DNA of 64,000 nucleotides, taken from contig NZ_UGYM01000002.1 in NCBI RefSeq assembly GCF_900456975.1, forward strand, positions 2,666,001 to 2,730,000, given 5' to 3'. Position 1 is the first letter of the stretch, and every line of letters begins with the position of its first letter. The translations under genes and the position numbers were made by a program. Under the pieces are notes generated by a model. The model did not search any database, was not told the DNA's origin, and saw only the letters and a list, made by a program, of their open reading frames with translations. This document shows positions 1-9,966 of the stretch, piece by piece. Source of the stretch: Shewanella baltica (lineage in GTDB: Bacteria; Pseudomonadota; Gammaproteobacteria; Enterobacterales; Shewanellaceae).

Positions 1-3000
1 ACCCGATAACGGCTGCAGCAGCGATGGCAACGCCTTCACTTGCGGCTGACGCACTGTCTCCCCAAGCGGCACACAAATAGAGAATACCGAGCCGCGCCCT
101 AAATGGGACGACACTTGAATACCGTGTTCCAGCACTTTACTGATGCGATCGGCAATTGCTAAACCTAAGCCTAATCCGCTGACATTGTTGCTCTTAGGAT
201 TATTCAGCCGTTTGAATTCTTTGAAAATCTCTTGGGTTTCTTTTTCATCGATACCACATCCCGTGTCTAATACTTGGATCTCAAGGTAATGACCCCGATG
301 GCGACAACCAAACAAGACTCTGCCACCACGGGCGTAACGGTAGGCATTGGTTAAAAAGTTTTGTAGGACTCGACGTAATAGCGAAGGATCAGAATTAACA
401 GTCGCACTGCATGGGATCATCTTAAAACGGATTTGGTTGTCCGCTGCCATCGCCTCAAACTCTACGGATAAGCCGTTGATCAGTTCTGAAATCGCAAAAT
501 CACGCCGATTAACATCTACCATGCCAGAATCGAGTTTAGAAATATCCAGCAGATCGGTGAGCAACTCGCCGGCGATCTTAAGCGAGCTATTCACATGGGA
601 TAAGGTGGTTCTGGCCTCGCGATCTAAATTGGGATACTGAGATAAAGATGCGGTAAACAACCGCGCGGCATTCAGCGGCTGCATTAAATCATGGCCAACA
701 GCAGCTAAGAAGCGACTCTTAGAGGCGTTGGCGATTTCTTCCTGCGCCTTAGCCTCGAGTAACTCGCTATTCAACATGGCTAATTCATAGGTTCGCTCAT
801 TAACGCGGCTTTCTAAGGTTTCATTGGCCTCGAGCAGTGCGCGCTCCTGCTCGCGATACTGAGTAATATCGGTAAAGGTCATCACAAAGCCACCATCTGG
901 CATGGGATTACCTTGAATTTTAATCACTTTACCGTCCCAGCGATGGCGCTCAGAAGTGTGCGGCGTGCCATTACGCATGTGCTGCACCCGCTGTTCAACC
1001 TGCTGTTCGATTTCACCTTCACCACAATAACCCCGCGCCGCATTAAAACGGATGACTTCGCTGATGGGCATGCCCTGCTGCAAGAATCCATCGGGATATT
1101 GATACAGCTCCACATATTTATAATTCCAAGCTACTAGGTTGAGATCGTTATCTATCACGCTCATGCCTTCATAGGCGTGCTCAATCGCGCCGCGCAGCAT
1201 GTCTTGGCTGAGCATAATTTTCGATGACGCTTCATCCACTAAACTGAACACTTCATCCAGCGCCAAATCACGCCCTTGCAGCACAGAATCCATCACCAGC
1301 GCTGCGCTTGAGGCGCCGAGTACGCCCGCCAATAAACGTTCCGTGTGGAAAATCAGCTCTGGCGGCGCCGCTTTATGCCAACTATCACTTTTTACGGCAT
1401 CAATTGAAAAACGGCTAAAGCTTTCATAGGCGCGTGTTGGGCTGACAAATCGACTGGCGAGAATAAGCAAATCCTGCTGTGAAATCGGACCATTTTTCTT
1501 ATTGGCGCTGTTTTTCAACTTGCCAGGGCTCACAAAAGCACTGGCCTGAATACGCTCAGCAACACCCGCCCTAAACCAAATCGACCCCAAAATATAACAG
1601 GCGATATTGGCAAAAAGTGCCGTCAGCGCATCACGCACATTGGGCGTTATCGCATCTAGCAGGCCTTTCTCGCTCGCGACGCCAGACAAGAACACCGATG
1701 AACTTTGCACATCAGTCATGCCCTGCAACATGATGTAAAACCACAGCGTAAAGCCCACGCCGAGCCCTAAAAATACCCCAGCACGATTGCCGTGTTTCCA
1801 ATAGAGTCCGCCCACTAAGGCGGGCGCTAACTGAGCAAAAGCCCCGAAGGACAACATGCCGAGATGGGATAAGGAATCACTGTCGGCTAAGGCCAGATAA
1901 CTGCCATAACCTAAGCCAAGAATGATCACGATCGCCAAACGGCGGGCATTGAGTAGTAGCTGCGAGAACTGACTGAAGTTTTTCTCACGGATATGGCCCG
2001 TACGCAGCATCACAGGCACTAGCCATTCGTTACTGACCATCACACTAATGGTCACCACCGCCACTATCACCATGCCGGTTGCCGCCGAAAGTGTGCCCAG
2101 CAGTGCAATCACCGCCAGCAAAGGTTGGTCTAAAGCGAGTGGCAAATTAATCACATAGGTATCGGCCGACACTGAATCGCCGAGGATGATCTTCCCCGCC
2201 AAGGCGAGCGGCCCAACGAATAAACCAAAAAGCGCTAAATAGATGGGAAATAGCCAACGTCCTTTCGACAATACAGACTCATCGGCGCATTCCACCACCA
2301 TCACATGGAACTGCCTTGGCATACACAAAAACGCCGCCATTCCGACAAGTAACTCAGGCATTAGGGCTTCGATACGGGGATTGGGATAATTGATCAGCGA
2401 CTGCGCATTCGCCTGCTGCCAAATATCCCCAAAACCATCGAACACCCCAAAACTAATGACTACGCCGACCAATAAAAATGCGGCGATCTTCACCAGAGAC
2501 TCAAAGGCAATCGCGAGCATCATGCCGGGATTATGCTCGGTGGCATCGAGCTTACGGGTACCAAATAAAATGGCAAATATGGCTAACAAAGACGTGATCA
2601 GTAACGGGATAGTCACGCCATCGAGGGGATCGTCTGCGGGTTGAAACAGGTTAAGGCTGAACACCATCGCCTTAAGCTGCAGGGCGATATAGGGCATGAT
2701 GCCAAACAAGGCGATTAAGGTGACTAAGGCGGCTAAGGTTTGGGATTTGCCGTATCGGGCGGCAATAAAGTCGGCCACTGAGGTGATATTTTGTGCCTTA
2801 GACACTAATACCATCTTGCGTAACATGCCAAAACCTAAGGTGAAAATCAGAATGGGGCCGATAAAAATCGGTAAAAAAGACCAGAGATCCTTAGCCGATT
2901 GGCCGACTGTGCCTAAAAAACTCCACGAAGAGCAGTAGACCGCTAAGCTCAGGCCATAAATACCGACCTGTAGCTTTTTGGTGATCCGGCTAAACCAACG

Positions 3001-3078
3001 CTCCGCCCCCCACGCTAATAGGAATAAAAGCGAGACATAACAGACGGCAATAACGGCGACGACTAAGGTTAAATTCAT
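1..3078 (-). CDS. crbS: Sodium:solute symporter/PAS/histidine kinase, CrbS-like (C-terminus cut by window edge)
   Basis: The frame opens at the ATG at 3078 and stays open to the left edge (1026 codons seen). The first ~480 residues are strongly hydrophobic and resemble an SSF-family symporter, with many membrane segments. A PAS-like segment follows at about 625-730 (GMSVIDNDLNLVAWN), then a short coiled linker. The HisKA H-box is GHDLMQPLNAAR with the phosphorylatable His at residue 796. The ATPase domain has an N-box (QNFLTNAYRYA), DTGCGI near 938 and SGLGLGLAI. A receiver domain probably follows outside the window. The family (CrbS/CbrA) pairs with a LuxR-type regulator, CrbR. In Vibrio and relatives it switches on acs for acetate uptake. 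Divergence from acs here supports the same role. Assignment to CrbS rather than CbrA is an inference from this context. Confidence 0.88.
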   Translation of the reverse strand, partial: MNLTLVVAVIAVCYVSLLFLLAWGAERWFSRITKKLQVGIYGLSLAVYCSSWSFLGTVGQSAKDLWSFLPIFIGPILIFTLGFGMLRKMVLVSKAQNITSVADFIAARYGKSQTLAALVTLIALFGIMPYIALQLKAMVFSLNLFQPADDPLDGVTIPLLITSLLAIFAILFGTRKLDATEHNPGMMLAIAFESLVKIAAFLLVGVVISFGVFDGFGDIWQQANAQSLINYPNPRIEALMPELLVGMAAFLCMPRQFHVMVVECADESVLSKGRWLFPIYLALFGLFVGPLALAGKIILGDSVSADTYVINLPLALDQPLLAVIALLGTLSAATGMVIVAVVTISVMVSNEWLVPVMLRTGHIREKNFSQFSQLLLNARRLAIVIILGLGYGSYLALADSDSLSHLGMLSFGAFAQLAPALVGGLYWKHGNRAGVFLGLGVGFTLWFYIMLQGMTDVQSSSVFLSGVASEKGLLDAITPNVRDALTALFANIACYILGSIWFRAGVAERIQASAFVSPGKLKNSANKKNGPISQQDLLILASRFVSPTRAYESFSRFSIDAVKSDSWHKAAPPELIFHTERLLAGVLGASSAALVMDSVLQGRDLALDEVFSLVDEASSKIMLSQDMLRGAIEHAYEGMSVIDNDLNLVAWNYKYVELYQYPDGFLQQGMPISEVIRFNAARGYCGEGEIEQQVEQRVQHMRNGTPHTSERHRWDGKVIKIQGNPMPDGGFVMTFTDITQYREQERALLEANETLESRVNERTYELAMLNSELLEAKAQEEIANASKSRFLAAVGHDLMQPLNAARLFTASLSQYPNLDREARTTLSHVNSSLKIAGELLTDLLDISKLDSGMVDVNRRDFAISELINGLSVEFEAMAADNQIRFKMIPCSATVNSDPSLLRRVLQNFLTNAYRYARGGRVLFGCRHRGHYLEIQVLDTGCGIDEKETQEIFKEFKRLNNPKSNNVSGLGLGLAIADRISKVLEHGIQVSSHLGRGSVFSICVPLGETVRQPQVKALPSLLQPLSG

Positions 3079-3175
3079 ACTTTGCTCTTTTTTCTGATTA
3101 TTGTGCGATAAAACCTGTCTAAAATCTAGCCGGATTTTTAATGCAACAGACTAAATATAAAGGAAAATTTAAAAC

Positions 3176-3189
3176 TAGACCAAGGTCTA
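3176..3189. promoter_or_regulatory. Perfect palindrome upstream of acs, candidate operator
   Basis: TAGACC-AA-GGTCTA is a perfect inverted repeat in the 174-bp crbS/acs intergenic region, 64-77 bp before the acs ATG. It has the size of a dimeric regulator site. CrbR (LuxR-type) is a plausible binder by context only. A looser TCTA/TAG-rich stretch lies at about 3117-3131. Confidence 0.4.
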
Positions 3190-3252
3190 ATGGAGTTGCC
3201 GCCCCCTTGCATACCATACTCAGTCCACGCAATTTTTCAAAAGGGAAGCCCT

Positions 3253-5205
3253 ATGAGCTCGCAGTCTCTCTACAAAGTCTCCGGCAATATCGCTGCCAAT
3301 GCACTTGTAAACAACGATAAATATAAAACAATGTACCAAGAGTCGATTGTCAATCCCGAAGGTTTCTGGAGAGAACACGGCAAGCGTATTGATTGGATAA
3401 AACCCTATACCAAAATTAAAAAAACCTCTTTTGATGATCATAACTTATCGATCAACTGGTTTTACGACGGCACCCTGAATGCTTCTGCCAACTGTTTAGA
3501 TCGTCACTTAGCCGAGCACAGTGATCGCGTGGCGATTATTTGGGAAGGCGACAACGCCAGCGAACAACGCAAAATTACCTACGGTGAATTACATGCAGAG
3601 GTGTGTAAATTCGCTAACGCATTACGCAGCCAAGGCGTGCGCCGCGGTGACATAGTCACAATTTACATGCCTATGGTGCCAGAAGCCGCAGTGGCTATGC
3701 TTGCCTGTGCCCGTATCGGCGCTGTGCACTCTGTGGTCTTCGGTGGTTTCTCACCGGATTCTATCGCCTCTCGCGTGATTGATGGCAAATCAAAAGTCAT
3801 TATTACCTCCGATGAAGGTATGCGCGGTGGCCGTGCTATTCCATTGAAACGCAACATCGATGATGCCTTAAAAAATCCTGATGTCACTACCGTTGAAAAA
3901 GTCATCGTGCTTAAACGCACGGGTGGCAAAGTGGATTGGGTAGAAGGCCGTGATGTGTGGTGGCACTCATTGATGGAAACCGCATCTGAGTACTGCCAAC
4001 CAGAGGAAATGGACGCCGAAGCGCCGTTATTCCTGCTGTATACCTCAGGTTCAACCGGTAATCCCAAGGGCGTATTGCACACCACTGGCGGCTACATGGT
4101 TTATGCGTCTATGACCCATGAGTATGTGTTCGACTACAAAGCGGGCGAAGTGTACTGGTGTACCGCCGATGTGGGTTGGATCACTGGCCACTCTTACATG
4201 GTTTACGGCCCACTTGCCAATGGTGCGACGGTGCTTATCCATGAAGGCGTTCCTAATCATCCAAGCCCTGCCCGTTTAGGCGAAATGATTGACCGCCATA
4301 AAGTGAGTATTCTTTACACGGCACCAACCTTAATTCGCGCGCTGATGGCCGAAGGTAAGCAACACTTCGATAAGTTCGATGGTAGCAGCTTGAGGATCAT
4401 GGGCTCGGTAGGCGAACCCATCAACCCAGAAGCATGGCGTTGGTACCATGAGGTCATAGGTCATGAACATTGCCCTATCGTCGATACTTGGTGGCAAACT
4501 GAAACCGGCGGTATTTTGATTACGCCACTGCCTGGTGCGACCGATACTAAACCTGGCTCAGCGACCCGTCCGTTCTTTGGCGTTCAACCCGCCTTAGTCG
4601 ATAACATGGGTAATATTTTAGAGGGGGAGAACGAAGGTAACTTAGTGTTACTCGACTCTTGGCCGGGCCAAATGCGAACTGTATATGGCGACCACGAACG
4701 ATTCGTACTGACCTATTTTAAAACCTTCCGTGGCATGTATTTTACCGGTGACGGTGCCCGCCGCGATGAGGATGGTTACTACTGGATCACAGGCCGCGTC
4801 GATGACGTAATCAACGTATCCGGCCACAGATTAGGTACGGCAGAGGTCGAAAGTGCGCTGGTATCACACGAACTGGTCGCAGAAGCGGCAGTAGTTGGCT
4901 ACCCACACGATATTAAAGGCCAAGGTATTTATGCGTATGTCACGCTAACCCGCGGTACTGAAGAAACCGAAGAGCTACGTCAAGAGCTACGTCAATGGGT
5001 TCGTAAAGAAATTGGTGCGCTGGCAACCCCAGATCTTATCCAATGGGCAACGGGCTTACCTAAGACACGTTCGGGCAAGATCATGCGCCGCTTCCTGCGT
5101 AAGATTGCCGCTAACGAAGTGACCAACTTAGGGGATGCATCAACCTTGGCCGATCCAGCTGTGATCGAGACCTTGATTGAATCACGCTTGAATCGTACTG
5201 AGTAA
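3253..5205 (+). CDS. acs: Acetyl-CoA synthetase
   Basis: AMP-forming acetate:CoA ligase: it activates acetate to acetyl-AMP and then acetyl-CoA in the cytoplasm. From the ATG at 3253 it is 650 aa, the usual length for Acs. An AAGGGA ribosome site lies just upstream, and the in-frame ATG at 3190 would add 21 atypical residues. The adenylate-binding loop [10 protein letters not shown] lies near residue 264-273. The acetylation-site motif TRSGKIMRR puts its Lys exactly at residue 609, the position known to be acetylated in Salmonella Acs. The gene is divergent from the crbS-like kinase, which is the expected acetate-switch arrangement. A terminator follows at 5344. Confidence 0.97.
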   Translation: MSSQSLYKVSGNIAANALVNNDKYKTMYQESIVNPEGFWREHGKRIDWIKPYTKIKKTSFDDHNLSINWFYDGTLNASANCLDRHLAEHSDRVAIIWEGDNASEQRKITYGELHAEVCKFANALRSQGVRRGDIVTIYMPMVPEAAVAMLACARIGAVHSVVFGGFSPDSIASRVIDGKSKVIITSDEGMRGGRAIPLKRNIDDALKNPDVTTVEKVIVLKRTGGKVDWVEGRDVWWHSLMETASEYCQPEEMDAEAPLFLLYTSGSTGNPKGVLHTTGGYMVYASMTHEYVFDYKAGEVYWCTADVGWITGHSYMVYGPLANGATVLIHEGVPNHPSPARLGEMIDRHKVSILYTAPTLIRALMAEGKQHFDKFDGSSLRIMGSVGEPINPEAWRWYHEVIGHEHCPIVDTWWQTETGGILITPLPGATDTKPGSATRPFFGVQPALVDNMGNILEGENEGNLVLLDSWPGQMRTVYGDHERFVLTYFKTFRGMYFTGDGARRDEDGYYWITGRVDDVINVSGHRLGTAEVESALVSHELVAEAAVVGYPHDIKGQGIYAYVTLTRGTEETEELRQELRQWVRKEIGALATPDLIQWATGLPKTRSGKIMRRFLRKIAANEVTNLGDASTLADPAVIETLIESRLNRTE

Positions 5206-5343
5206 TATCCGAGTTACGAACAACGTCCACAACGCTTAGTCTATGCCCAATAGGCTAAGCGTAACCTGAACCTCCCTTTTTAAACCTCAGGTTAAAAGTG
5301 AACCCTATTGAGAGAGTGTGTGTGATTGCTCCTTTCTCTAGCT

Positions 5344-5371
5344 TGCCCCTCCAACCAGGGGCATTTTTTTT
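5344..5371 (+). terminator. Rho-independent terminator after acs
   Basis: A perfect 7-bp stem, TGCCCCT/AGGGGCA, with a 6-nt loop is followed by eight T. An additional CGCTTAG/CTAAGCG inverted repeat without a T tract lies earlier, at about 5235-5261. Confidence 0.85.
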
Positions 5372-5427
5372 ACCTGTTATGTTAAGCTTGCAGCCTCACT
5401 TTTATTCAGCATAGATTTTTTATCAGC

Positions 5428-7182
5428 GTGTCAGTCAAACTCAGAGACTATCAACAGCAAGCGGTTAATGCCGCCATCGCCCATTTTAGGCAAAGCCAAG
5501 CTTCCGCCGTACTCGTATTGCCCACAGGCGCCGGCAAAAGCATAGTGATCGCCGAACTGGCGCGCATCGCAAAAGGCAGAGTCTTAGTACTCACCCACGT
5601 GAAAGAATTAGTCGCGCAAAATGCCGAGAAAGTCGGCCTACTCACGGCACAAGCCAGTATTTATGCGGCGGGGTTGAATCAAAAAGCCACTGAGGGGAAA
5701 ACCGTCGTCGCCAGCATTCAATCGGCGGCGCGGGGGTTAACCCTGTTCGATCAGCCGTTCTCGTTAGTGATTATTGATGAATGCCACAGAGTCAGCCTTG
5801 AGAAAACCAGCCAGTATCAGCAAGTGCTCACTCATTTACGCACGAAAAATCCCCAACTAAGATTACTCGGACTCACCGCTACGCCCTATCGCCTTGGCAC
5901 TGGCTGGATTTACCAGCAACACTATCACGGCAAAGTGGGTTCGCCCGAACACGCCGTGTTCGAACATTGTGTGTTCGAGCTGCCCATCAGGCCACTCATT
6001 AAACAAGGTTACCTCACAGCGCCAACCCTGTTTGATGGCCTCAGTGCCCAGTACGATTTCAGCCAACTGAAAGCCAATGAGAATGGCGAGTATGCTGAAG
6101 CCGAGGTTAACGATTTACTGGGGCATTACGGCCGCGCGACTACCGCGATAGTGAAACAGCTCATTGAACTGAGCCAACATAGAAGAGGCATTATCATCTT
6201 CGCGGCAACGGTGCGTCACGCCAATGAAATTTTTGGCCTACTCAACCAAGTTCACACTGCACAGAGCGCCATAATCACGGCACAAACGCACGACAATGAA
6301 CGTGACGCGACAATCGAACGTTTTAAAGCCCAAGAGCTCAAGTTTTTAGTCAACGTGGCAGTGTTGACGACAGGCTTCGACGCGCCCCATGTGGATTTGA
6401 TTGCGATTTTGCGCCCAACCGCCTCAGTCAGTCTATTTCAACAAATGATCGGCCGTGGGTTGCGAATCGCTGAAGGCAAAAAAGATTGTCTTATCATCGA
6501 CTATGCTGCCAATGGTTATGACTTGTATTTCCCCGAGGTCGGCCAAGCTAAACCCAACAGTAAATCGGTACCCGTGCAAGTGCATTGCCCTGTGTGCGAT
6601 TTTGCTAATATATTCTGGGGACTCACGGACGACGATGGCGACATCATCGAACACTTTGGTCGCCGTTGTCAGGGCATTGTCGAACAGCATGGTAAAAAGC
6701 TACAGTGCGACTTTCGATTTAGATCTAAATCTTGCCCTGATTGCGGTGAAGAGAATGATATTGCCGCACGCATTTGCCAGCACTGCCAATCGACTCTCAT
6801 CGATCCCGATAAACGCCTTCGCCAAGTGCTCAGCCAGCAGCACCATCATTTGTTCCGCTGCCAACATATGACGCTCATCGACGATGACGGCAATCTGAAA
6901 GTGCAATACCTCGATATCGACGGCAATGAATTTAATCGCCGCTTTAAATTGCAAACGCCGGCACAGTGGCGAGCCCTATATGCCTTATTCATCTTTCCCC
7001 ATAGCCGAACGCCGGGATTAAAACCGAAAAAGTACACAAAGGTGACAGAGTTAATCAGCGACGCGGATAAATTCCGCATGCCCGATCTCTTGCTACTGAA
7101 GAAACATAAAAAAGGCTGGGATCTGCTCGAAAGCTATTTTGATTATCAAGGCCGCTATCAAACTGAAAATAAACTCGGCTGA
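5428..7182 (+). CDS. radD: RadD/YejH DEAD-box-like helicase
   Basis: Superfamily 2 ATPase of 584 aa, close to E. coli RadD/YejH (586 aa) along its length. Walker A is LPTGAGKS (residues 31-38) and motif II is DECH (117-120), followed by LTATPYR. The C-terminal helicase domain ends in QMIGRGLR. Two CxxC pairs (CPVC, CPDC) and CQHC in the C-terminal third look like zinc-binding knuckles, also present in RadD. RadD acts in double-strand break repair with RecA and RecG. The best start is GTG at 5428, giving MSVKLRDYQQ as expected for the family. The ribosome site is weak. Confidence 0.93.
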   Translation: MSVKLRDYQQQAVNAAIAHFRQSQASAVLVLPTGAGKSIVIAELARIAKGRVLVLTHVKELVAQNAEKVGLLTAQASIYAAGLNQKATEGKTVVASIQSAARGLTLFDQPFSLVIIDECHRVSLEKTSQYQQVLTHLRTKNPQLRLLGLTATPYRLGTGWIYQQHYHGKVGSPEHAVFEHCVFELPIRPLIKQGYLTAPTLFDGLSAQYDFSQLKANENGEYAEAEVNDLLGHYGRATTAIVKQLIELSQHRRGIIIFAATVRHANEIFGLLNQVHTAQSAIITAQTHDNERDATIERFKAQELKFLVNVAVLTTGFDAPHVDLIAILRPTASVSLFQQMIGRGLRIAEGKKDCLIIDYAANGYDLYFPEVGQAKPNSKSVPVQVHCPVCDFANIFWGLTDDDGDIIEHFGRRCQGIVEQHGKKLQCDFRFRSKSCPDCGEENDIAARICQHCQSTLIDPDKRLRQVLSQQHHHLFRCQHMTLIDDDGNLKVQYLDIDGNEFNRRFKLQTPAQWRALYALFIFPHSRTPGLKPKKYTKVTELISDADKFRMPDLLLLKKHKKGWDLLESYFDYQGRYQTENKLG

Positions 7183-7242
7183 CATTATCAATTCACTTAG
7201 GCCTATGGTATAAAACGACTAAAGTAATCCTAAGGAGCTATT

Positions 7243-7503
7243 ATGTTCGTTGTTATTTTTGGCCGTCCAGGCTGTCCTTATTGCGTTCGTGCTGTGCAAT
7301 TATCTGAGCAACTCGTTGAAAAACGTGATGACTTTAAGTTCAGATATGTCGATATCCACGCAGAAGGCATCTCTAAAGCAGATTTAGAGAAAACTGTTGG
7401 TAAGCCAGTTGAAACAGTACCGCAGATTTTCGTCGACGAGAAACACGTCGGTGGCTGCACAGATTTCGAACAATATGTTCGCGAAAACAATCTGTTAGAT
7501 TAA
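7243..7503 (+). CDS. grxA: Glutaredoxin 1 (GrxA family)
   Basis: Dithiol glutaredoxin of 86 aa with the CPYC active site at residues 11-14 and the TVPQIF cis-Pro segment that contacts glutathione. A good ribosome site (AAGGAG) lies 5 nt before the ATG. It transfers electrons from glutathione to ribonucleotide reductase and other disulfide substrates in the cytoplasm. It follows radD by 60 bp and may be cotranscribed with it. A strong bidirectional terminator separates it from the convergent porin gene. Confidence 0.96.
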   Translation: MFVVIFGRPGCPYCVRAVQLSEQLVEKRDDFKFRYVDIHAEGISKADLEKTVGKPVETVPQIFVDEKHVGGCTDFEQYVRENNLLD

Positions 7504-7532
7504 GCACCGCACATATGTGACCCGCTTAATGC

Positions 7533-7558
7533 AAAAGGAGACCTTAGGTCTCCTTTTT
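7533..7558. terminator. Bidirectional terminator between grxA and the porin gene
   Basis: Perfect 11-bp stem AAAAGGAGACC/GGTCTCCTTTT with a 3-nt loop. The A and T tracts on either side allow termination of both convergent genes. Confidence 0.9.
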
Positions 7559-7582
7559 AGTTTTTATCGCAAGCAAGTAAGA

Positions 7583-8746
7583 TTAGAGCACATACTTAGC
7601 CGAGAACATGATGCGGCTCAAATCACCATCATCGCCATTTTCTTTACTGTTCTTGGCATACATATACTCGACCCCAAAGGTCAGCGGTTTGCTTGGCGAG
7701 TAAAGTAAGTTGATATAGCCTGAATAAGCATCCTTATTCACGCCTGAACCGGTTAAAGCCACATCGTTATCCGCTTGCATGCCTGACAAGGTTACACTGC
7801 TGCGCCACTGCTCATTCCACCAATGACGGTAAGACACAAACCCACCGAAAGTACGAATCGACTCGATATCACCGTTAGCATCTAGCACGCCCGCATTAAT
7901 GTAATTGAGTGCCATATAACGACCTAGGCCTTCACCATAGGTGGCCGTGAAGCGAAGATCATCTTTGCCGACCGGAATAATGCCCGCCACACTCGCGCCA
8001 TATCCTAGGGCTGAGCTATCAATCTGCGTCGCACCTATCTTAGTTTCTAAATTCAACTGACGGGCAATACCCGCAAAGGAGAACGCCGCGCCGCCATCCG
8101 TTTTGAGGTTATACCGCGCGATAACATCGGGAATTACCCCGCTACCACTGGTAATGCGGGCACCGCCTTGATTTGGCGTGACTGTGGTTTCAGGATTTTC
8201 GATCGCGAATTGGAAATTACCTTGGGTATAGCGCAATAGCGTTTGGCGTGCGAACGGAGTTCCGTCGGCAGCACCAACAAAATCGAGATTCTCAGGTAAC
8301 GCAGCAGCATTTTGGAAGGTTGTCCACGTTTGACCTACGGTCCAATTGTCATAGGAGACAAATGCATGGCGAATACGAGGTGAATAGCTGTTGGAAGTAC
8401 GTTCATTACCATCAGTGTGGGTCATAAAATCGAGTTCAATAAAGCCAGAAAGTTTATGACCATCAACATCAGTCGTCGCTTTGAAATTAAAACGCGTTTC
8501 GCGAGCTTGAAAATCCACGACTTGATTGCCATTACCCTCTTTTCCATAAATAGTGCCAGGAACATAAAACTGCCTAGAGAGATCCCCCGAATCCGGTGCG
8601 CCATTGCCGTAATCACTGAACATAATGTCAGCTTTGATATAACCGCCAAACTCAACATCCGTATCTTTTAGTGATGCCGCATTGGCCGAACTTGCTAATG
8701 CCAATAATATTGCACTACCCATCAAGCTTAGTTTTGCTTGTTTCAT
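7583..8746 (-). CDS. DcaP-like outer-membrane porin
   Basis: 387 aa with an N-terminal Sec signal (MKQAKLSLMGSAILLALASS, cleavage after SANA). The mature protein is rich in alternating aromatic and polar residues, and segments such as VEFGGYIKADIMFSDYG and ETRFNFKATTDVDGHKLSGF are typical of the DcaP family of trimeric outer-membrane porins. The last residues, MFSAKYVL, form a terminal beta strand but end in Leu rather than the usual Phe or Tyr. It is monocistronic with its own upstream region at 8747-8985. The substrate cannot be told from sequence; relatives pass dicarboxylates or aromatic acids. Confidence 0.85.
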   Translation of the reverse strand: MKQAKLSLMGSAILLALASSANAASLKDTDVEFGGYIKADIMFSDYGNGAPDSGDLSRQFYVPGTIYGKEGNGNQVVDFQARETRFNFKATTDVDGHKLSGFIELDFMTHTDGNERTSNSYSPRIRHAFVSYDNWTVGQTWTTFQNAAALPENLDFVGAADGTPFARQTLLRYTQGNFQFAIENPETTVTPNQGGARITSGSGVIPDVIARYNLKTDGGAAFSFAGIARQLNLETKIGATQIDSSALGYGASVAGIIPVGKDDLRFTATYGEGLGRYMALNYINAGVLDANGDIESIRTFGGFVSYRHWWNEQWRSSVTLSGMQADNDVALTGSGVNKDAYSGYINLLYSPSKPLTFGVEYMYAKNSKENGDDGDLSRIMFSAKYVL

Positions 8747-8985
8747 TTTTTGTCTTTCCCCAATTGTTATTATTTATCCGCAACCAATATGGACAAATTA
8801 ACAAGTGAGAAACATTGGCAATAGGTCTATGAGACAAAAGTAGAAAATATCATGATAAATAATATGTTAGGAAAATATTTGAAACGAAATAAGTAAAACG
8901 AAGGTATTAAATCTAGTACTGGGAATTGAAGTTTAACTTAGTAAATTTAGTGGGTAACTTGAGAGATATAAAGCGGGGTAATAAG

Positions 8986-9061
8986 TGGTGGGTCGTGAAG
9001 GATTCGAACCTTCGACCAATTGGTTAAAAGCCAACTGCTCTACCGACTGAGCTAACGACCC
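8986..9061 (-). tRNA. tRNA-Lys(UUU), array copy 7 (promoter-distal)
   Basis: 76 nt including encoded CCA. The acceptor stem pairs GGGTCGT with ACGACCC, the anticodon loop is CTTTTAA (UUU anticodon) and the T-arm GAAGG/CCTTC is intact. It is the last gene of the leftward array. No clear terminator was seen between it and the porin gene. Confidence 0.97.
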
Positions 9062-9099
9062 ATCTAGGTATTGCGCTGATTTATGCACTTTCAGTAAAG

Positions 9100-9175
9100 T
9101 GGTGGGTCGTGAAGGATTCGAACCTTCGACCAATTGGTTAAAAGCCAACTGCTCTACCGACTGAGCTAACGACCC
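9100..9175 (-). tRNA. tRNA-Lys(UUU), array copy 6
   Basis: Sequence matches the copy at 8986-9061 over the tRNA body, with UUU anticodon and encoded CCA. The spacer of about 38 bp (GTGTTGCGCTGATTTATGCA type) is also nearly identical to others in the array, pointing to duplication of a tRNA-plus-spacer unit. Confidence 0.97.
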
Positions 9176-9212
9176 ATCTGGTGTTGCGCTGATTTATGCA
9201 CTTTCAGTAAAG

Positions 9213-9288
9213 TGGTGGGTCGTGAAGGATTCGAACCTTCGACCAATTGGTTAAAAGCCAACTGCTCTACCGACTGAGCTAACGACCC
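9213..9288 (-). tRNA. tRNA-Lys(UUU), array copy 5
   Basis: Intact 76-nt tRNA-Lys, UUU anticodon, encoded CCA, the same body as its neighbours. A degenerate copy lies immediately upstream (9326-9416). Confidence 0.97.
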
Positions 9289-9325
9289 ATCTGGTGTTGC
9301 GCTGAATTATGCACTTTCAGTAAAG

Positions 9326-9416
9326 TGGTGTTTCGTGAAGGATTAGAACCATTCGACTGATTGGTTAAAAGCCAACTGCCCTAGCTTTATAAAAAAAGCG
9401 GCTGAGCTAACGACCC
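9326..9416 (-). pseudogene. Degenerate tRNA-Lys with D-arm insertion (first of three)
   Basis: 91 nt aligned to the neighbouring tRNA-Lys genes. The anticodon arm with UUU is kept, but about 14 nt are inserted in the D-arm (a small palindrome, GCTTT...AAAGC, around a T run). The T-arm gains one base and loses the TTCGAAT consensus (TTCTAAT). Two acceptor pairs are broken (3' side ACGAAAC against GGGTCGT). A CCA-like end remains. It is unlikely to be a working tRNA. Confidence 0.85.
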
Positions 9417-9476
9417 ACCTAGATATTGCTATAAAACTGTTCACTTATTTTTGGCATTTATAATGCGAATAATAAA

Positions 9477-9552
9477 TGGTGGGTCGTGAAGGATTCGAAC
9501 CTTCGACCAATTGGTTAAAAGCCAACTGCTCTACCGACTGAGCTAACGACCC
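9477..9552 (-). tRNA. tRNA-Lys(UUU), array copy 4
   Basis: Intact 76-nt tRNA-Lys with UUU anticodon and CCA. The flanking spacers here (AAAACTGTTCACTTATT type) differ from the TTTATGCACTTTCAG spacer type, so at least two spacer lineages exist in the array. Confidence 0.97.
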
Positions 9553-9612
9553 ATCTAGGTATTGCGATAAAACTGTTCACTTATTAATTGCATTTATTAT
9601 GCTGATAATAAG

Positions 9613-9688
9613 TGGTGGGTCGTGAAGGATTCGAACCTTCGACCAATTGGTTAAAAGCCAACTGCTCTACCGACTGAGCTAACGACCC
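9613..9688 (-). tRNA. tRNA-Lys(UUU), array copy 3
   Basis: Intact 76-nt tRNA-Lys with UUU anticodon and encoded CCA. The body is identical to the other intact copies. Confidence 0.97.
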
Positions 9689-9725
9689 ATCTGATGTTGC
9701 ACTGATTTATGCACTTTCAGTAAAG

Positions 9726-9815
9726 TGGTGTGTCATGAAGGATTAGAACCATTCGACTGATTGGTTAAAAGCCAACTGCCCTAGCTTTATAAAAAAGCGA
9801 CTGAGCTAACGACCC
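9726..9815 (-). pseudogene. Degenerate tRNA-Lys with D-arm insertion (second)
   Basis: 90 nt carrying the same D-arm insertion and T-arm lesion as the copies at 9326 and 9967. The acceptor 3' side ATGACAC pairs imperfectly with GGGTCGT (one mismatch, one G-U). The anticodon arm is intact. Confidence 0.85.
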
Positions 9816-9853
9816 ATCTAGGTTTTGCGCTGATTTATGCACTTTCAGTAAAG

Positions 9854-9929
9854 TGGTGGGTCGTGAAGGATTCGAACCTTCGACCAATTGGTTAAAAGCC
9901 AACTGCTCTACCGACTGAGCTAACGACCC
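9854..9929 (-). tRNA. tRNA-Lys(UUU), array copy 2
   Basis: Intact 76-nt tRNA-Lys with UUU anticodon and encoded CCA, flanked on both sides by degenerate copies. Confidence 0.97.
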
Positions 9930-9966
9930 ATCTGGTGTTGCGCTGATTTATGCACTTTCAGTAAAG

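Noticed and set aside
3190-3252. Upstream ATG for acs
   Set aside because: It would add 21 residues not found in Acs, and the better ribosome site belongs to the ATG at 3253.
8933-9148. Minus-strand frame with repeated SLAQSVEQLAFNQLVEGSNPSRP
   Set aside because: This is a translation of the tRNA-Lys genes, a well-known artefact.
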